Notes: a model not told the origin generated them from the sequence alone. DNA of 64,000 nucleotides from Vibrio sp. 99-70-13A1 (GCF_013114625.1 NZ_VTXD01000001.1:1-64000); one strand, 5' to 3'. Counted from the stretch's first letter, positions 1 to 9,816 are shown. A program made the numbers and translations.

Positions 1-84
1 CCATCAATCAATATTTAAATATAAACACAAACCCAAAGAACTACCTATAAAGTACTAGGCACTAATAACAATAGGCATCTTAGT

Positions 85-2526
85 ATGACGAATAAAAAAG
101 AATCTGGGGTAATGAACCTTACTCGAAGAAGTTTTATGAAAGCTTCTTCAGCAGTAGGGAGTGCAGCCGTTCTCGCAAGCGGTGTTAGCTTACCTTTTAA
201 ATCAAAGCCGGTTGCTGCTGCGGTTTCTGAAAATATTGAAGAAAAAGTCGTATGGAGTGCATGTACTGTTAACTGTGGCTCTCGTTGCCCATTACGTATG
301 CATGTACAAAACGGTGAAATCAAATACGTTGAAACAGATAACACTGGTAACGATGTGTTCGGAGAAGATGTTCAAGTTCGAGCTTGTTTACGTGGACGTT
401 CAATGCGTCGCAGAGTCTACAATCCAGATCGCTTAAAGTACCCAATGAAACGTATTGGTGCGCGTGGTGAAGGTAAATTTAAACGCATTACTTGGGAAGA
501 AGCCTACGATGAAATTGGCGGCACAATGCAACGCCTCATCAAAGATTACGGTAACGACTCTATTTACCTTAATTACGGTACTGGCACTCTAGGTGGCACA
601 GTTACAAAATCGTGGCCACCAGCTCAAACACTGATTGCGCGCCTGATGAACCTATCTGGTGGTTACCTAAATCATTATGGTGACTACTCTACCGCACAAA
701 TTGCGAAAGGCTTAAGCTACACATATGGTGGCTGGGCACTTAACAATTCATTCTCTGATCTAGCCAATACCAAGCTGAATATTCAATTTGGTAACAACCC
801 AGCTGAAACTCGTATGTCTGGTGGCGGTTTAATCCATCACTATGTTGAGAGTAAGAACCTATCTAACGCTAAGACCATTATTATTGACCCGCGTTACACC
901 GATACAGCCGGTGGGCGCGAGGATCAATGGATCCCAATTCGCCCTTCTACTGACGCGGCACTGGTTGCAGGTCTTGCACATGTAATGATCACTGAAGACT
1001 TAGTCGATCAACCTTTCCTTGATAAATACTGTGTGGGTTATGATGAGACAACGCTTCCAGCATCAGCACCTGAAAACAGTGACTACAAATCTTACATTCT
1101 TGGCAAAGATGAAGATGGTGTAGAAAAAACACCTGCATGGGCATCAAAAATCACTGGTATTCCAGTAGATACCATTATCAAGCTTGCTCGTGAAATGGGA
1201 ACCAATAAGCCATGTGCGATACATCAAGGCTGGGGCTTACAGCGCACCGCTAATGGTGAACTAGCTTGTCGCGCAATTGCAATGCTATCTCTGCTTACGG
1301 GCTCTGTTGGTGTAGCGGGCGGTTCAACTGGTGCACGTGAAAGTGACATTAATATTCCATTTGTCCGCTTCCCTACTGTACCAAACCCAATTAAAACTTC
1401 GATTTCAATGTTCATGTGGACAGATGCTATTTATCGCCATGATGAAATGACAGAAACAACCGATGGTGTGCGTGGTGCTGAACGCCTAGCGAACCCAATC
1501 AAAATGATTTGGAACTACGCGGGTAACTGTTTGATTAACCAACATTCAGATATCAACCGTACTCACGATATCTTACAAGATGATAAAGCCTGTGAAATGA
1601 TTGTGGTCATCGATAACCACATGACTTCTTCTGCAAAATACGCAGATATCATCCTTCCTGACTTAACAACATCGGAGCAAGATGATTGGTGTATGGATGG
1701 GAAAGCATCGAATGCTCCTTACTTCATCTATGCACAAAAAGCGATTGAGCCTCAATTTGAAGCGAAAAGCATCTATGAAATGTGTTCGCAACTGGCTAAA
1801 CGTATGGGTGTAGAACAAGCCTTTACAGAGGGTCGTACGCAAGAAGAATGGGTTGAACATTTATACGCAGAAACGCGTAAGAAAGATCCATCGCTGCCGA
1901 CCTTTGAAGAAATGAAAGACATCGGCATCTACAAGCGTCAATACAACCGAGATTACATCGCTTACGAAGATTTCCGTAAGGATCCACAAGCCAACCCTCT
2001 AAAAACTCCTAGCGGTAAGATTGAAATTTACTCAGAGCAATTAGCGGAAATCGCAAGTACTTGGAAGCTGAAAGAAGATGAGGTTATTCACCCACTTCCT
2101 ATCTATGCGGATTCATTTGAAGGGCACAATGACCCACTGGCTGAGAAGTTCCCCCTTCAGCTTACTGGCTTCCACTTCAAGGCTCGATGTCACTCCACTT
2201 ATGGCAACGTTGCTGAAATTAAAGCAGCCGCTCGCCAAGAAGTGTGGATTAACCCAATTGATGCGAATGAAAGAGGCATCAAAAACGGAGACATGGTCAG
2301 TATCTTCAACGACCGTGGAGAAGTACGTATCGCAGCGAAAGTAACACCACGAATTCTTCCTCGCGTGGTTGCGCTAGGTGAAGGTGCTTGGTATACGCCT
2401 GATGGTCAGAAAGTTGACCATGCAGGTTCAATTAACGTGCTGACAACTCAGCGACCAAGCCCACTTGCTAAGGGTAACCCTCAGCATACGAACCTAGTTC
2501 AAATCAAAGCGCTAAATAAAGCATAA
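85..2526 (+). CDS. dmsA: Anaerobic dimethyl sulfoxide reductase, catalytic subunit DmsA
   Basis: Molybdopterin (bis-MGD) oxidoreductase that reduces DMSO and related S- or N-oxides as terminal electron acceptors, acting outside the inner membrane after Tat export. The twin-arginine motif TRRSFMK is at residues 13-19, followed by a hydrophobic stretch. A Cys set at 60, 64, 68 and 101 fits the FS0 [4Fe-4S] site. Ser202 in GDYSTAQ fits the molybdenum ligand. The 813 residues match E. coli DmsA closely throughout, including the C-terminal dinucleotide-binding region, so this is DmsA rather than a distant family member. It heads dmsABC, 11 bases before dmsB. An internal ATG at 112 also gives an intact Tat signal, so the exact start is uncertain. 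Confidence 0.95.
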   Translation: MTNKKESGVMNLTRRSFMKASSAVGSAAVLASGVSLPFKSKPVAAAVSENIEEKVVWSACTVNCGSRCPLRMHVQNGEIKYVETDNTGNDVFGEDVQVRACLRGRSMRRRVYNPDRLKYPMKRIGARGEGKFKRITWEEAYDEIGGTMQRLIKDYGNDSIYLNYGTGTLGGTVTKSWPPAQTLIARLMNLSGGYLNHYGDYSTAQIAKGLSYTYGGWALNNSFSDLANTKLNIQFGNNPAETRMSGGGLIHHYVESKNLSNAKTIIIDPRYTDTAGGREDQWIPIRPSTDAALVAGLAHVMITEDLVDQPFLDKYCVGYDETTLPASAPENSDYKSYILGKDEDGVEKTPAWASKITGIPVDTIIKLAREMGTNKPCAIHQGWGLQRTANGELACRAIAMLSLLTGSVGVAGGSTGARESDINIPFVRFPTVPNPIKTSISMFMWTDAIYRHDEMTETTDGVRGAERLANPIKMIWNYAGNCLINQHSDINRTHDILQDDKACEMIVVIDNHMTSSAKYADIILPDLTTSEQDDWCMDGKASNAPYFIYAQKAIEPQFEAKSIYEMCSQLAKRMGVEQAFTEGRTQEEWVEHLYAETRKKDPSLPTFEEMKDIGIYKRQYNRDYIAYEDFRKDPQANPLKTPSGKIEIYSEQLAEIASTWKLKEDEVIHPLPIYADSFEGHNDPLAEKFPLQLTGFHFKARCHSTYGNVAEIKAAARQEVWINPIDANERGIKNGDMVSIFNDRGEVRIAAKVTPRILPRVVALGEGAWYTPDGQKVDHAGSINVLTTQRPSPLAKGNPQHTNLVQIKALNKA

Positions 2527-2537
2527 GGTAGGTTGGA

Positions 2538-3158
2538 ATGAAACAATACGGCTTTTACATTGATTCAAGTAAATGCACTGGTTGTAAAACCTGCCAGCTT
2601 GCTTGTAAAGATTACAAAGATTTAGATATAAAAACGAACTACCGCAGAGTATACGAATACGCAGGCGGTGGATTCACTCAAGATGGCGATACCTGGGTAC
2701 AAAAAGATGTCTTTTCTTACTACCTGTCTATCGCTTGTAACCACTGCACTAACCCAGCATGTGTAAAAGTATGCCCTTCTGGCGCAATGCATAAGCGAGA
2801 TGAAGACGGTTTAGTTGTGGTTGATGAGAGTGTTTGTATTGGTTGTCAGCATTGTAGCAATGCTTGCCCTTACGGCGCTCCACAATACAATGCGAAGAAA
2901 GGTCACATGACAAAATGTGATGGTTGCTACCAGCGTGTTTCTGAAGGGAAACAACCTATCTGTGTTGAATCTTGCCCTCTTCGAGCACTGGAATTTGGTG
3001 AAATCAATGAACTCCGTGAAAAATACGGCTCAGGTGCAGATGTTGCACCATTGCCTTCTTCAACTGAAACACTGCCAAACATAGTGATTAAGTTGAATAA
3101 AAACGCGAAACCAACTGGTGATACTAGCGGTCACTTAGCAAATCCTATGGAGGTGTAA
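2538..3158 (+). CDS. dmsB: DMSO reductase iron-sulfur subunit DmsB
   Basis: Electron-transfer subunit that carries electrons from the membrane anchor DmsC to the molybdenum site of DmsA. Four ferredoxin-like Cys groups are visible in 206 residues. The first is C13-x2-C16-x2-C19-x3-C23. The later ones are CNHCTNPACVKVC, CIGCQHCSNAC and a final group with a longer spacing (CDGCY...CVESC). This arrangement is standard for the DmsB/NrfC family with four [4Fe-4S] clusters. The gene sits between dmsA and dmsC, with only one base before the next ATG. Confidence 0.95.
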   Translation: MKQYGFYIDSSKCTGCKTCQLACKDYKDLDIKTNYRRVYEYAGGGFTQDGDTWVQKDVFSYYLSIACNHCTNPACVKVCPSGAMHKRDEDGLVVVDESVCIGCQHCSNACPYGAPQYNAKKGHMTKCDGCYQRVSEGKQPICVESCPLRALEFGEINELREKYGSGADVAPLPSSTETLPNIVIKLNKNAKPTGDTSGHLANPMEV

Positions 3159-3159
3159 G

Positions 3160-4005
3160 ATGATTTTTCATGAGTGGTCTTTGATCTTCTTTACGGTATT
3201 GGCTCAAACAGCCGTGGGTGGTTACTTATTGATTAGTGCACGCGCGTTGGTGCTTGGGCATGATGAAGATAAGCTGAACAGCTTTAAAGTTCCAATGTTC
3301 ATTTTATGGGCATTAATGGGGCTTGGTTTCATGTTCTCGACAACGCATCTTGGCTCTCCTTTGCGAGCCTTTAATGCTTTTAATCAACTAGGTACTGCTT
3401 GGCTATCTAACGAAGTATTCTTTGGCGCAGCTTTCTTTGCGGTTGGTGGTCTACAGTGGCTATTATCAGTATTGAAAAAAGGCGGCGTTGCAATCCAGAA
3501 AATTCTGATGGTTGCAGCAATGGTACTCGGTGCAATTTTCATGAATGCCATGATTAACGTGTACATGATCGATACCGTTCCAACTTGGAACAACATCTAC
3601 ACACCACTAAGCTTTGTAATGACAATAGTTGTCGGCGGTTTATTGCTGTCTCAATTTGTCATTGTTTTTGCTAGCGACAGCCGCTTCGCCCTAGATCATA
3701 ATATTACTATGTTAGCTATCATCGCGATTGCAATTAGCCTAGTGGTTACTATGGGTAAAGCTAGCCTAATTGGGGATATCCAAACCTCTGCTGCGAAAGC
3801 TTCAGAATTAGTGGACGGTCTTGGCTGTTACCTAGGCATCCAAATTGCCCTGCTTATGACTAGCCTGTTGTTCTGGATTCTTCCAATGCTAAATAAAGCA
3901 AAGGTTAATCCTGTCAACCTTGGTTTTGCATTAGTTCTGTTCTTAGCTTCAGAACTAATTGGCCGTGGTTTGTTCTACAGCTTACATATGACAAGCGGTC
4001 TGTAA
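3160..4005 (+). CDS. dmsC: DMSO reductase membrane anchor subunit DmsC
   Basis: Integral membrane quinol-oxidising anchor of the DMSO reductase. The 281 residues form about eight hydrophobic helices with short loops, beginning FHEWSLIFFTVLAQTAVGG, which is typical of the N-terminus of DmsC. A good ribosome binding site (ATGGAGGTGTAAG) overlaps the end of dmsB, so the two are probably translationally coupled. It is the last gene of the operon. No dmsD chaperone gene follows; the next gene is convergent. Confidence 0.93.
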   Translation: MIFHEWSLIFFTVLAQTAVGGYLLISARALVLGHDEDKLNSFKVPMFILWALMGLGFMFSTTHLGSPLRAFNAFNQLGTAWLSNEVFFGAAFFAVGGLQWLLSVLKKGGVAIQKILMVAAMVLGAIFMNAMINVYMIDTVPTWNNIYTPLSFVMTIVVGGLLLSQFVIVFASDSRFALDHNITMLAIIAIAISLVVTMGKASLIGDIQTSAAKASELVDGLGCYLGIQIALLMTSLLFWILPMLNKAKVNPVNLGFALVLFLASELIGRGLFYSLHMTSGL

Positions 4006-4073
4006 TAAGCTAGTACAATCAGAACATTACAACCAAGACATTAAAGCTTGTGTGAATAGCAGAAAAATTAAAA

Positions 4074-4108
4074 AGCCCCTGAGCAACTTAAGTTCAGGGG
4101 CTTTTTTT
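4074..4108. terminator. Bidirectional terminator between dmsC and the CinA-family gene
   Basis: A 9-bp stem AGCCCCTGA/TCAGGGGCT (4074-4082 with 4094-4102) is followed by a T run on the plus strand and preceded by an A run, so it can stop transcription from both convergent genes. Confidence 0.9.
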
Positions 4109-4158
4109 AACTATTCAGCTTTGTTTAAAAACTCTAACCAGCGAATAATAAAACGAAA

Positions 4159-5397
4159 CTACTTGATCACAACGGCAGGAATAAACATCTCTTTGATTCG
4201 ATTAAGTGAGCTGTATGATCCAAAAATCGGCTTATTTTCAATGTGTCTTCTCAGCATATCAGCTGCAACAGTCACAATCACTTTTCGAGCATCTTGTCGG
4301 CTGTACTCTCTATGGAATTCAAGGATCTGCCCCCACTCTCCCGCTTCACTGGATAGAGCAACTGAAAAGCGCTTGCCTTCTAACTTACCAGTTACTAATG
4401 CCAGTTCAGTTGAACACTTTTCACGAGTTGCACCAGCTAATGCAAAGGTTGCTGCTAATGGATCAGTATAATCAATATCAGAACCTTTCGAATCTGCCAT
4501 TATCCAAGAATGCCCGAAGCAACTTTCAATATTTTCATCCGACTGTAGCCAAGAACATAATGCCCCTTTTGTTGCCTGTTCAGACACAGAAAGCGTTTTA
4601 TGCTTATCCACCATCAAATGCCCTAAATGCTCTAACATAGGTTCATCAACACTCACTACATTGGCTTCAAGTAATTTATAGACCATCTGCAGCAGTTTAA
4701 CTCGCGTTTCTAAATCCGATTTAGGACCGAATAATTTCACTTCAATAAAAGGTAAATATGAGCGATAACCTAATTCGTACCCTTCTGGTAATTTCAGCTG
4801 ATCCAGAACATCTGAAATTCCAGATTCAGATAAGCCAAACGTATAGATCTTGCTGCATTCAGAAGCCTGAACTTGAGGGTAACTACGAGATAAATCAGGA
4901 ATAATTTGCGAAGTCACCATGCGCTTAAATTCACTCGGTACACCCGGAGTAAAATAAAAAGTAGCATCATTAATTTTCAGTTTAAAACCACAAGCTGTAC
5001 CAATAGGGTTATCCACGACTTCAGAACTCGTAGGAAGCATCGCTTGCTTTAAGTTACTGTCTGGCATTGGCATACCACGTTCGGCATACATACTTTCTAG
5101 GCGAGATAACCACTCTGGAAATAGCACGAGTTTTTCATCTGCTGCCACTGCTGCTGCTGCTGCGCTCATATCATCCGTTGTTGGGCCTAACCCACCATTA
5201 ACAATCACAACGTCATAGTTAAAGCTAAGCATCAATAACTCTTCGACCAAGGCATTCATTTGGTCGCCAACCGTTGAACGCTTCGCTAGAGCAAAGCCGT
5301 ATTGATAGAACTCAGCAGACATCCAAGCTGCATTTGTATCTACAATGTCTCCATGAAGAACTTCTTCACCAGTGCTTAACATTGCAATTTTAATCAT
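4159..5397 (-). CDS. CinA-family protein (YfaY-like)
   Basis: The N-terminal ~170 residues are a MoaB/MogA-like (MoCF) domain with the signature start MIKIAMLSTGEEVLHGDIVDTN and the VNGGLGPTTDD motif. The C-terminal ~150 residues correspond to the CinA amidase-type region (nicotinamide mononucleotide deamidase in characterised PncC/CinA proteins). The 412 residues match the two-domain form seen in E. coli YfaY. The C-terminal half looks divergent, and I cannot confirm that deamidase activity is kept. Start: ATG preceded by AAGGA at a suitable distance. It is monocistronic and convergent with dmsABC. Confidence 0.85.
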   Translation of the reverse strand: MIKIAMLSTGEEVLHGDIVDTNAAWMSAEFYQYGFALAKRSTVGDQMNALVEELLMLSFNYDVVIVNGGLGPTTDDMSAAAAAVAADEKLVLFPEWLSRLESMYAERGMPMPDSNLKQAMLPTSSEVVDNPIGTACGFKLKINDATFYFTPGVPSEFKRMVTSQIIPDLSRSYPQVQASECSKIYTFGLSESGISDVLDQLKLPEGYELGYRSYLPFIEVKLFGPKSDLETRVKLLQMVYKLLEANVVSVDEPMLEHLGHLMVDKHKTLSVSEQATKGALCSWLQSDENIESCFGHSWIMADSKGSDIDYTDPLAATFALAGATREKCSTELALVTGKLEGKRFSVALSSEAGEWGQILEFHREYSRQDARKVIVTVAADMLRRHIENKPIFGSYSSLNRIKEMFIPAVVIK

Positions 5398-5605
5398 AAT
5401 TAAATCCTTCGCCGCCTGATTTGGTCTATGGCTTATGTTAAAAAAGACCCTTGTAAAAAGTATAATAGGTCTGCTTTTTCATACAGTAAGACAACTATTT
5501 GTTAAATATAGTTTCTGAAATCAATCAATTTCTAGTTCCCATAAAACCGTATTTAATAGATAATTGTGAACCTGATCCATTATTAATATTCTCACGGAGA
5601 GCCTT

Positions 5606-6517
5606 GTGTCCAAATCACCAGTACTTAAGAAGGTAGCCGCTGCATTTACTATGCTAATGTCAGCCAACTCTGTTGCAAGCCAGTATGACTTCAGTCAACA
5701 AGTTGAACTTTCGTACGGTACTGAATGCTCACAAGAGTACTGCTTTAACGATAATATGTACACTTACAAGCCAAGCAAAAATTATGCCTTGAGTGAAAGC
5801 AGTGACCAATATGATCTATCAGCAGAAAAGCAACCTCTATATCTAACCGTTAGTGATGGGAAAGACTGGGATTACCTAATGGGTCAAACTTACACCATAC
5901 TAGGTCTAAGTGTTGCGACTGTTGGTTTGATGACTCTTCTTCCTGAAAGTATTACTAAATGGGATGATGATCAGCGTGACCTGAGCAAGCTAGGTTCAAA
6001 GTGGAAAGATAACGTATCTTCTGGTCCTACATGGGACAGAGACGAACATTTTCTTAACTACGTGATGCACCCATATTTCGGCGGTGTTTACTACACAGCA
6101 GCAAGACACGCGGGTTACAACGAGTTTGAATCGTTCATGTATTCTTTCACTATGTCGACATTCTTCTGGGAATATGGCGTAGAAGCTTTTGCTGAAGTGC
6201 CATCATGGCAAGATATTTTCATCACACCGTTTTTCGGAGCAGTTGTAGGTGAACTGATGCTAGAAGCGGAACAAGACATTGTCGCTTCAGGTGGCGAAGT
6301 AATGGGTTCACAATCTATGGGTGACGTATCACTATTCTTCTTAAACCCTGTAGGTCACATTCATTACTGGGTAAGTGATGCTTGGGGTGGTGAAGCTGAA
6401 ATGAGCTTCAATGCCGACCCATGGTGGAACAACCGTGACGCCGCTCAGTTTGCTTATGATGCTGGTGCAACTTACGATTCACAATTCGTTGGGATGAATT
6501 TTAAAGTTAGCTTTTAA
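5606..6517 (+). CDS. DUF3943-type outer-envelope protein
   Basis: A 303-residue protein starting at GTG, with a clear GGAGAG ribosome binding site 5 bases upstream. A signal peptide is likely (residues 1-25, cleaved near SVASQ). The middle contains the YVMHPYFGGVYYTAAR and FWEYGVEAF segments, with conserved His, Tyr and Glu, that I associate with the DUF3943 family. Two small hydrophobic patches (around residues 98-115 and 205-220) suggest membrane association. The function is unknown. It is monocistronic, with about 300 bases of non-coding DNA after it. Confidence 0.7.
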   Translation: MSKSPVLKKVAAAFTMLMSANSVASQYDFSQQVELSYGTECSQEYCFNDNMYTYKPSKNYALSESSDQYDLSAEKQPLYLTVSDGKDWDYLMGQTYTILGLSVATVGLMTLLPESITKWDDDQRDLSKLGSKWKDNVSSGPTWDRDEHFLNYVMHPYFGGVYYTAARHAGYNEFESFMYSFTMSTFFWEYGVEAFAEVPSWQDIFITPFFGAVVGELMLEAEQDIVASGGEVMGSQSMGDVSLFFLNPVGHIHYWVSDAWGGEAEMSFNADPWWNNRDAAQFAYDAGATYDSQFVGMNFKVSF

Positions 6518-6823
6518 CTGATACAGTTCTAAAGCATAAAGCTTTGAAATCGAGCTATAAACGAAGCTTTAAAACAAAACATAGTTTTCGCAGCGGTTCT
6601 AAAAACCGAAAACGAACAACCCAACTTTCTAAAGCGGCTTTTTTGTGCCCTAAGTTTCATTCTGCAACTTCTAACCGTTTGTTAGATCCAAAAATTGACC
6701 CACGTCAAACATTGTTCAGCCTAACCTCCTACACTGAATACAAAGGGATTTTATCGTAGCTATTTCAACCTGTTAATTACGGTTATTAATACACATATTA
6801 TTACAGTATGTTTGGGGGCAATT
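6518..6823. other. Intergenic stretch with small dyads
   Basis: No convincing gene. The stretch holds short inverted repeats: AAAGC/GCTTT at 6531-6545, AAAGCTT/AAGCTTT at 6538-6570 and GTTTTCG/CGAAAAC at 6584-6613. None has a proper T run, so they are only possible transcript ends for the upstream gene. An open frame from TTG at 6544 has no ribosome binding site and a composition unlike real proteins. Confidence 0.4.
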
Positions 6824-7336
6824 ATGAACAGTACGTTTATCGCAAACTTTATAGGGAAAGCATCTCCCACCACAATTAAACAACTCGCGGCAATTACTCA
6901 CGAAAATGATGGTAAATGGCTCATCAGTAAAGTTAACTTCATTGAAGATCAAGTTGCTGGTGTGATTAAAATTCAGTTGCCTTCCGCTAATGAATCGATT
7001 GTCAAAGAAGCTTTCAGCAACCATGCAGAACTAACCGTACAGTTTCTCGATTCAGACCACTCCGTTCATAGCCAAGATACTATTTTCCAACTTCGAGTCG
7101 ACTCAAATGATCGCGCAGGTATTGTGAATGAAATAACGCACGTACTAGACAACCAAGGGATCAGTATCCTTGATATGGACTGTCAAAGGGTCTTCATTGC
7201 TGGGGGCGGAGGTGTAAGTTCAAGCTTGTTTACCGCGAAGATAGCTCTGAAGCTTCCTATGGAAGTTCAAATTTCTGATGTGGCGAATGAGTTAGAGACA
7301 TTAAGTGAAGATACACGCGTCATTTTAGAAAGTTAA
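6824..7336 (+). CDS. ACT-domain regulator, GcvR-like
   Basis: 170 residues made of two tandem ACT domains (about 1-80 and 88-170). The second starts QLRVDSNDRAGIVNEITHVL, a typical ligand-binding ACT motif. GcvR of E. coli has this plan and represses the glycine cleavage operon by binding GcvA, but here no gcv gene is adjacent. The start was moved to the ATG at 6824, because GGGGGCA lies just upstream and the longer frame would need a TTG. The product is cytoplasmic with no transmembrane segment. The name is a family-level assignment. Confidence 0.75.
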   Translation: MNSTFIANFIGKASPTTIKQLAAITHENDGKWLISKVNFIEDQVAGVIKIQLPSANESIVKEAFSNHAELTVQFLDSDHSVHSQDTIFQLRVDSNDRAGIVNEITHVLDNQGISILDMDCQRVFIAGGGGVSSSLFTAKIALKLPMEVQISDVANELETLSEDTRVILES

Positions 7337-7359
7337 TATCGACCAATTGCACCACGCAT

Positions 7360-7397
7360 AAATACAAACGTTCTCATTGCTAGAGACGTTTGTATTT
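7360..7397 (+). terminator. Stem-loop after the GcvR-like gene
   Basis: A 12-bp inverted repeat AAATACAAACGT/ACGTTTGTATTT (7360-7371 with 7386-7397) starts about 24 bases after the stop. The T run is short, so it may act as a terminator or as a transcript-end stabiliser. Confidence 0.6.
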
Positions 7398-7564
7398 CAT
7401 GTTACATCTAGTTTTCCCTTAACTCTCCCTGCCACCTCTATTCATTCACAACACCTCGACAAGCAACTGTAATATCTACTTTAAATATGCAACATGCTAT
7501 ATTTCTACAGGTTTATTTTTGTTAATATTTAGTTTTCGGATAGCTAATAATTTAGGTCTGCTTC

Positions 7565-9205
7565 ATGCGCATACAAAAAAGTCACTGGCAACTTAATAAA
7601 ATCTCAGCAGCGTTACTGGTTCTTGCCATTGCTGGCTGTAAAAGTGGTCATGAAGGAAGTGGTGATGACGGAACTCCTACTGATCCAGATCCAACAACTC
7701 CTGTTCAAGTTTCAATTCCAAGTACTGCTTCCTTTTCAGAGCCAACCTCAGGTTCAAACACAGAATCCATTACTGTTACGCTGTCAGAAGCGCTTAGTTC
7801 AGAGCTTAACCTCACAATATCAACCAGTGATATTACTGCGCGGTCTGAGGGGGCATTTAAGAACTTCGACTCTATTAGCGCACAAGTTATTACGATACCC
7901 GCAGGTTCGACATCCGCCTCTTTACCTTTGAACATTCTTCATAACAACCTGCACGAAGCCAACAAAACATTACAATATTCAATTAGCGCAGATAGTTCAG
8001 ATGACTATGAGTTAAGCAATACTTTATCAACTGTGACTATTACCGACGCAGACGCTGAACCGACAGTAAGCTTTAGTCATAGCAATAAAGTGGTGTTAGA
8101 AGGCGATACAGCACAATCCAACATTGAGCTGAGCCATTATTCATACAAGGATATCACCGTCACTTTAGAACAAACGGGAATCGCAACGGATGATGACTAC
8201 ACCAGTAACTTAACCAGCCTGACAGTACAAATTAATGCTGAATCGTTATCTTCTCCTATCAGTATTACCGCTAAACAAGATGGGCTTAGTGAAGGTGGTG
8301 AAACGGTTATTTACAAGATGATTGCGAGCGGAAACGCAGTAATCGATACGAGTAGTGACACGTTATCTTTTTACATCCCAGGTGATAACCAAATCAATGA
8401 TACGGGTTATGTAAACTACTTTGACGGTGCTAACTTCGATTCTCAAGTTGCCCCAACCTCATACCCAAATCAAGATGCTGAATATGGTTTAGACTCTGCT
8501 GATGGAACGAACCATGCTGACGGTCAACATGGCTTCAAGTTCACCAAATTAGATTACAGCGGCAACATTCTACCTAATAACGCCTCAGATTGGTCTTGTG
8601 TTCGAGATGAACGAACAGGTATGTATATTGAAGCTAAGCAGCAACCAATTGACTTACCAAACCAAAGTGTAATAGATCAATGGTTAGAAGATTACGCCGA
8701 TGATCCTGATGCAAACCCATACCCTTATTCGACAGAGTCAGCTTACTGGCGCAGTTCGGCATATCTTTACACTTGGTATGATTCAGTTTCCACAACGAAT
8801 GGCGGCTCTGCAGGTCATAAAAATGATGAGCTTCTAGCAGACGGTCCTATCTCTTCTGCGTGTGCATATTCCACTGTATCTGGTGGTGATCGTCGCTGTG
8901 ATACAGAAGGTTACCTGGCAAACCTAAATAGTTTTGGTGTGTGTGGTATCAATAACTGGCGCTTACCTTCCCCGGCAGAAGCTCGTTCATTTATTAACTA
9001 TAATGTGGGCACTATCGACCCAACAACGGTTGATTTCTTCTCATATATCAATAATGCAAACTCTGTTGATACGATTTACACACAATCAACTTCTGCTGGA
9101 GCCACTAGTAGTGCTTGGTGTATGAATACTCAAACAGGGCAAATGAAGCTTTGTAATAAAGGAACTTACCGAGGTGTGATCGCTGTTAGTGGAGTAGTAG
9201 AATAA
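7565..9205 (+). CDS. DUF1566 (Lcl C-terminal-like) lipoprotein
   Basis: A 546-residue predicted lipoprotein: a hydrophobic signal ends in lipobox LAIAGC, followed by a linker rich in Gly, Asp, Thr and Pro. Residues ~50-165 and ~168-275 look like two beta-sandwich repeats of the Calx-beta kind; both have an acidic E.GDTAQ or DADAEP type segment and a DxY motif. The C-terminal ~270 residues are a DUF1566 domain, seen in ...NNWRLPSPAEARSF... with paired Cys. DUF1566 is found in secreted adhesin-like proteins such as Legionella Lcl. The stop overlaps the start of the next gene (TAATG), so the two are co-translated. Ligand and role are unknown. Confidence 0.72.
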   Translation: MRIQKSHWQLNKISAALLVLAIAGCKSGHEGSGDDGTPTDPDPTTPVQVSIPSTASFSEPTSGSNTESITVTLSEALSSELNLTISTSDITARSEGAFKNFDSISAQVITIPAGSTSASLPLNILHNNLHEANKTLQYSISADSSDDYELSNTLSTVTITDADAEPTVSFSHSNKVVLEGDTAQSNIELSHYSYKDITVTLEQTGIATDDDYTSNLTSLTVQINAESLSSPISITAKQDGLSEGGETVIYKMIASGNAVIDTSSDTLSFYIPGDNQINDTGYVNYFDGANFDSQVAPTSYPNQDAEYGLDSADGTNHADGQHGFKFTKLDYSGNILPNNASDWSCVRDERTGMYIEAKQQPIDLPNQSVIDQWLEDYADDPDANPYPYSTESAYWRSSAYLYTWYDSVSTTNGGSAGHKNDELLADGPISSACAYSTVSGGDRRCDTEGYLANLNSFGVCGINNWRLPSPAEARSFINYNVGTIDPTTVDFFSYINNANSVDTIYTQSTSAGATSSAWCMNTQTGQMKLCNKGTYRGVIAVSGVVE

Positions 9206-9738
9206 TGAAACTTAAATATTACGTTATTGCGGCACTGGCTGTTTCAAGCTCAAGCTATGCTCAGACTTGTGTTGAAAATCAGCCAGCTTCACAAAATGAT
9301 GGTCAATTCATCGACCGCCAAGATGGAACGATTTTAGATATCGACACCAACCTCTTATGGGCAAAATGTAGCCTTGGTGAAACCTACACTGCTGAAACCA
9401 ACTTATGCAGTGGCGTTCCAACAAGCTACACCACCTTTCAAGAGGCTTTAGTTGTGACGACTGATAGCGCATTAACAACAATTGGAGAGCAGAGCGGATT
9501 CCGACTGCCGAATATCAAAGAACTGGGTTCTATTGTTGATTATCGCTGTACCCAACCAGCCATTAATCTAAGTTACTTCCCTACGACTATTAATGCCCCT
9601 TATTGGACAAATACTCCTGACAATAATGGCATCAATAGCAATCATGACGGGCTAATCATTGACTTTACTGAAGCTCAAGAAGTGACAACAAATTCAAGTG
9701 GGATGACACTTATCCGCTTAGTGAAAGAACTGAACTAA
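9205..9738 (+). CDS. Small secreted DUF1566 protein
   Basis: 177 residues: signal peptide (MKLKYYVIAALAVSSSSYA, cleavage near YAQ) plus one DUF1566 domain. The domain shows the family landmarks: DGTILDIDTNLLWAKC near the N-terminus, FRLPNIKELGSIVDY in the middle, and a YWTNTPD segment. Four Cys suggest disulfides, as expected for an exported protein. It overlaps the upstream lipoprotein gene by one base, and the partner carries the same domain, so a paired or heteromeric envelope function is plausible. Cell-surface location is inferred, not shown. Confidence 0.72.
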   Translation: MKLKYYVIAALAVSSSSYAQTCVENQPASQNDGQFIDRQDGTILDIDTNLLWAKCSLGETYTAETNLCSGVPTSYTTFQEALVVTTDSALTTIGEQSGFRLPNIKELGSIVDYRCTQPAINLSYFPTTINAPYWTNTPDNNGINSNHDGLIIDFTEAQEVTTNSSGMTLIRLVKELN

Positions 9739-9786
9739 TCGGTGAGTCAAAACTAGGCTGGATATGTTGCAGCCAGTATATAAATC

Positions 9787-9816
9787 AAAAAGAGCAGCCT
9801 AATCGCTGCTCTTTTT
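9787..9816. terminator. Bidirectional terminator, DUF1566 pair / nspC
   Basis: A 12-bp stem from AAAAAGAGCAGC to GCTGCTCTTTTT with a 6-base loop lies between convergent genes; A and T runs serve both directions. Confidence 0.9.

Noticed and set aside
1..84. FNR site upstream of dmsA
   Set aside because: ATCAAT repeats are present but do not form the TTGAT-N4-ATCAA dyad; the true promoter may lie before the window.
4052..4471. 139-residue plus-strand open frame
   Set aside because: It runs through the terminator and is antisense to the CinA-family gene; no ribosome binding site.
6544..6759. 71-residue open frame from a TTG
   Set aside because: No ribosome binding site; Lys/Ser/Arg-rich composition typical of chance translation of AT-rich spacer with dyads.
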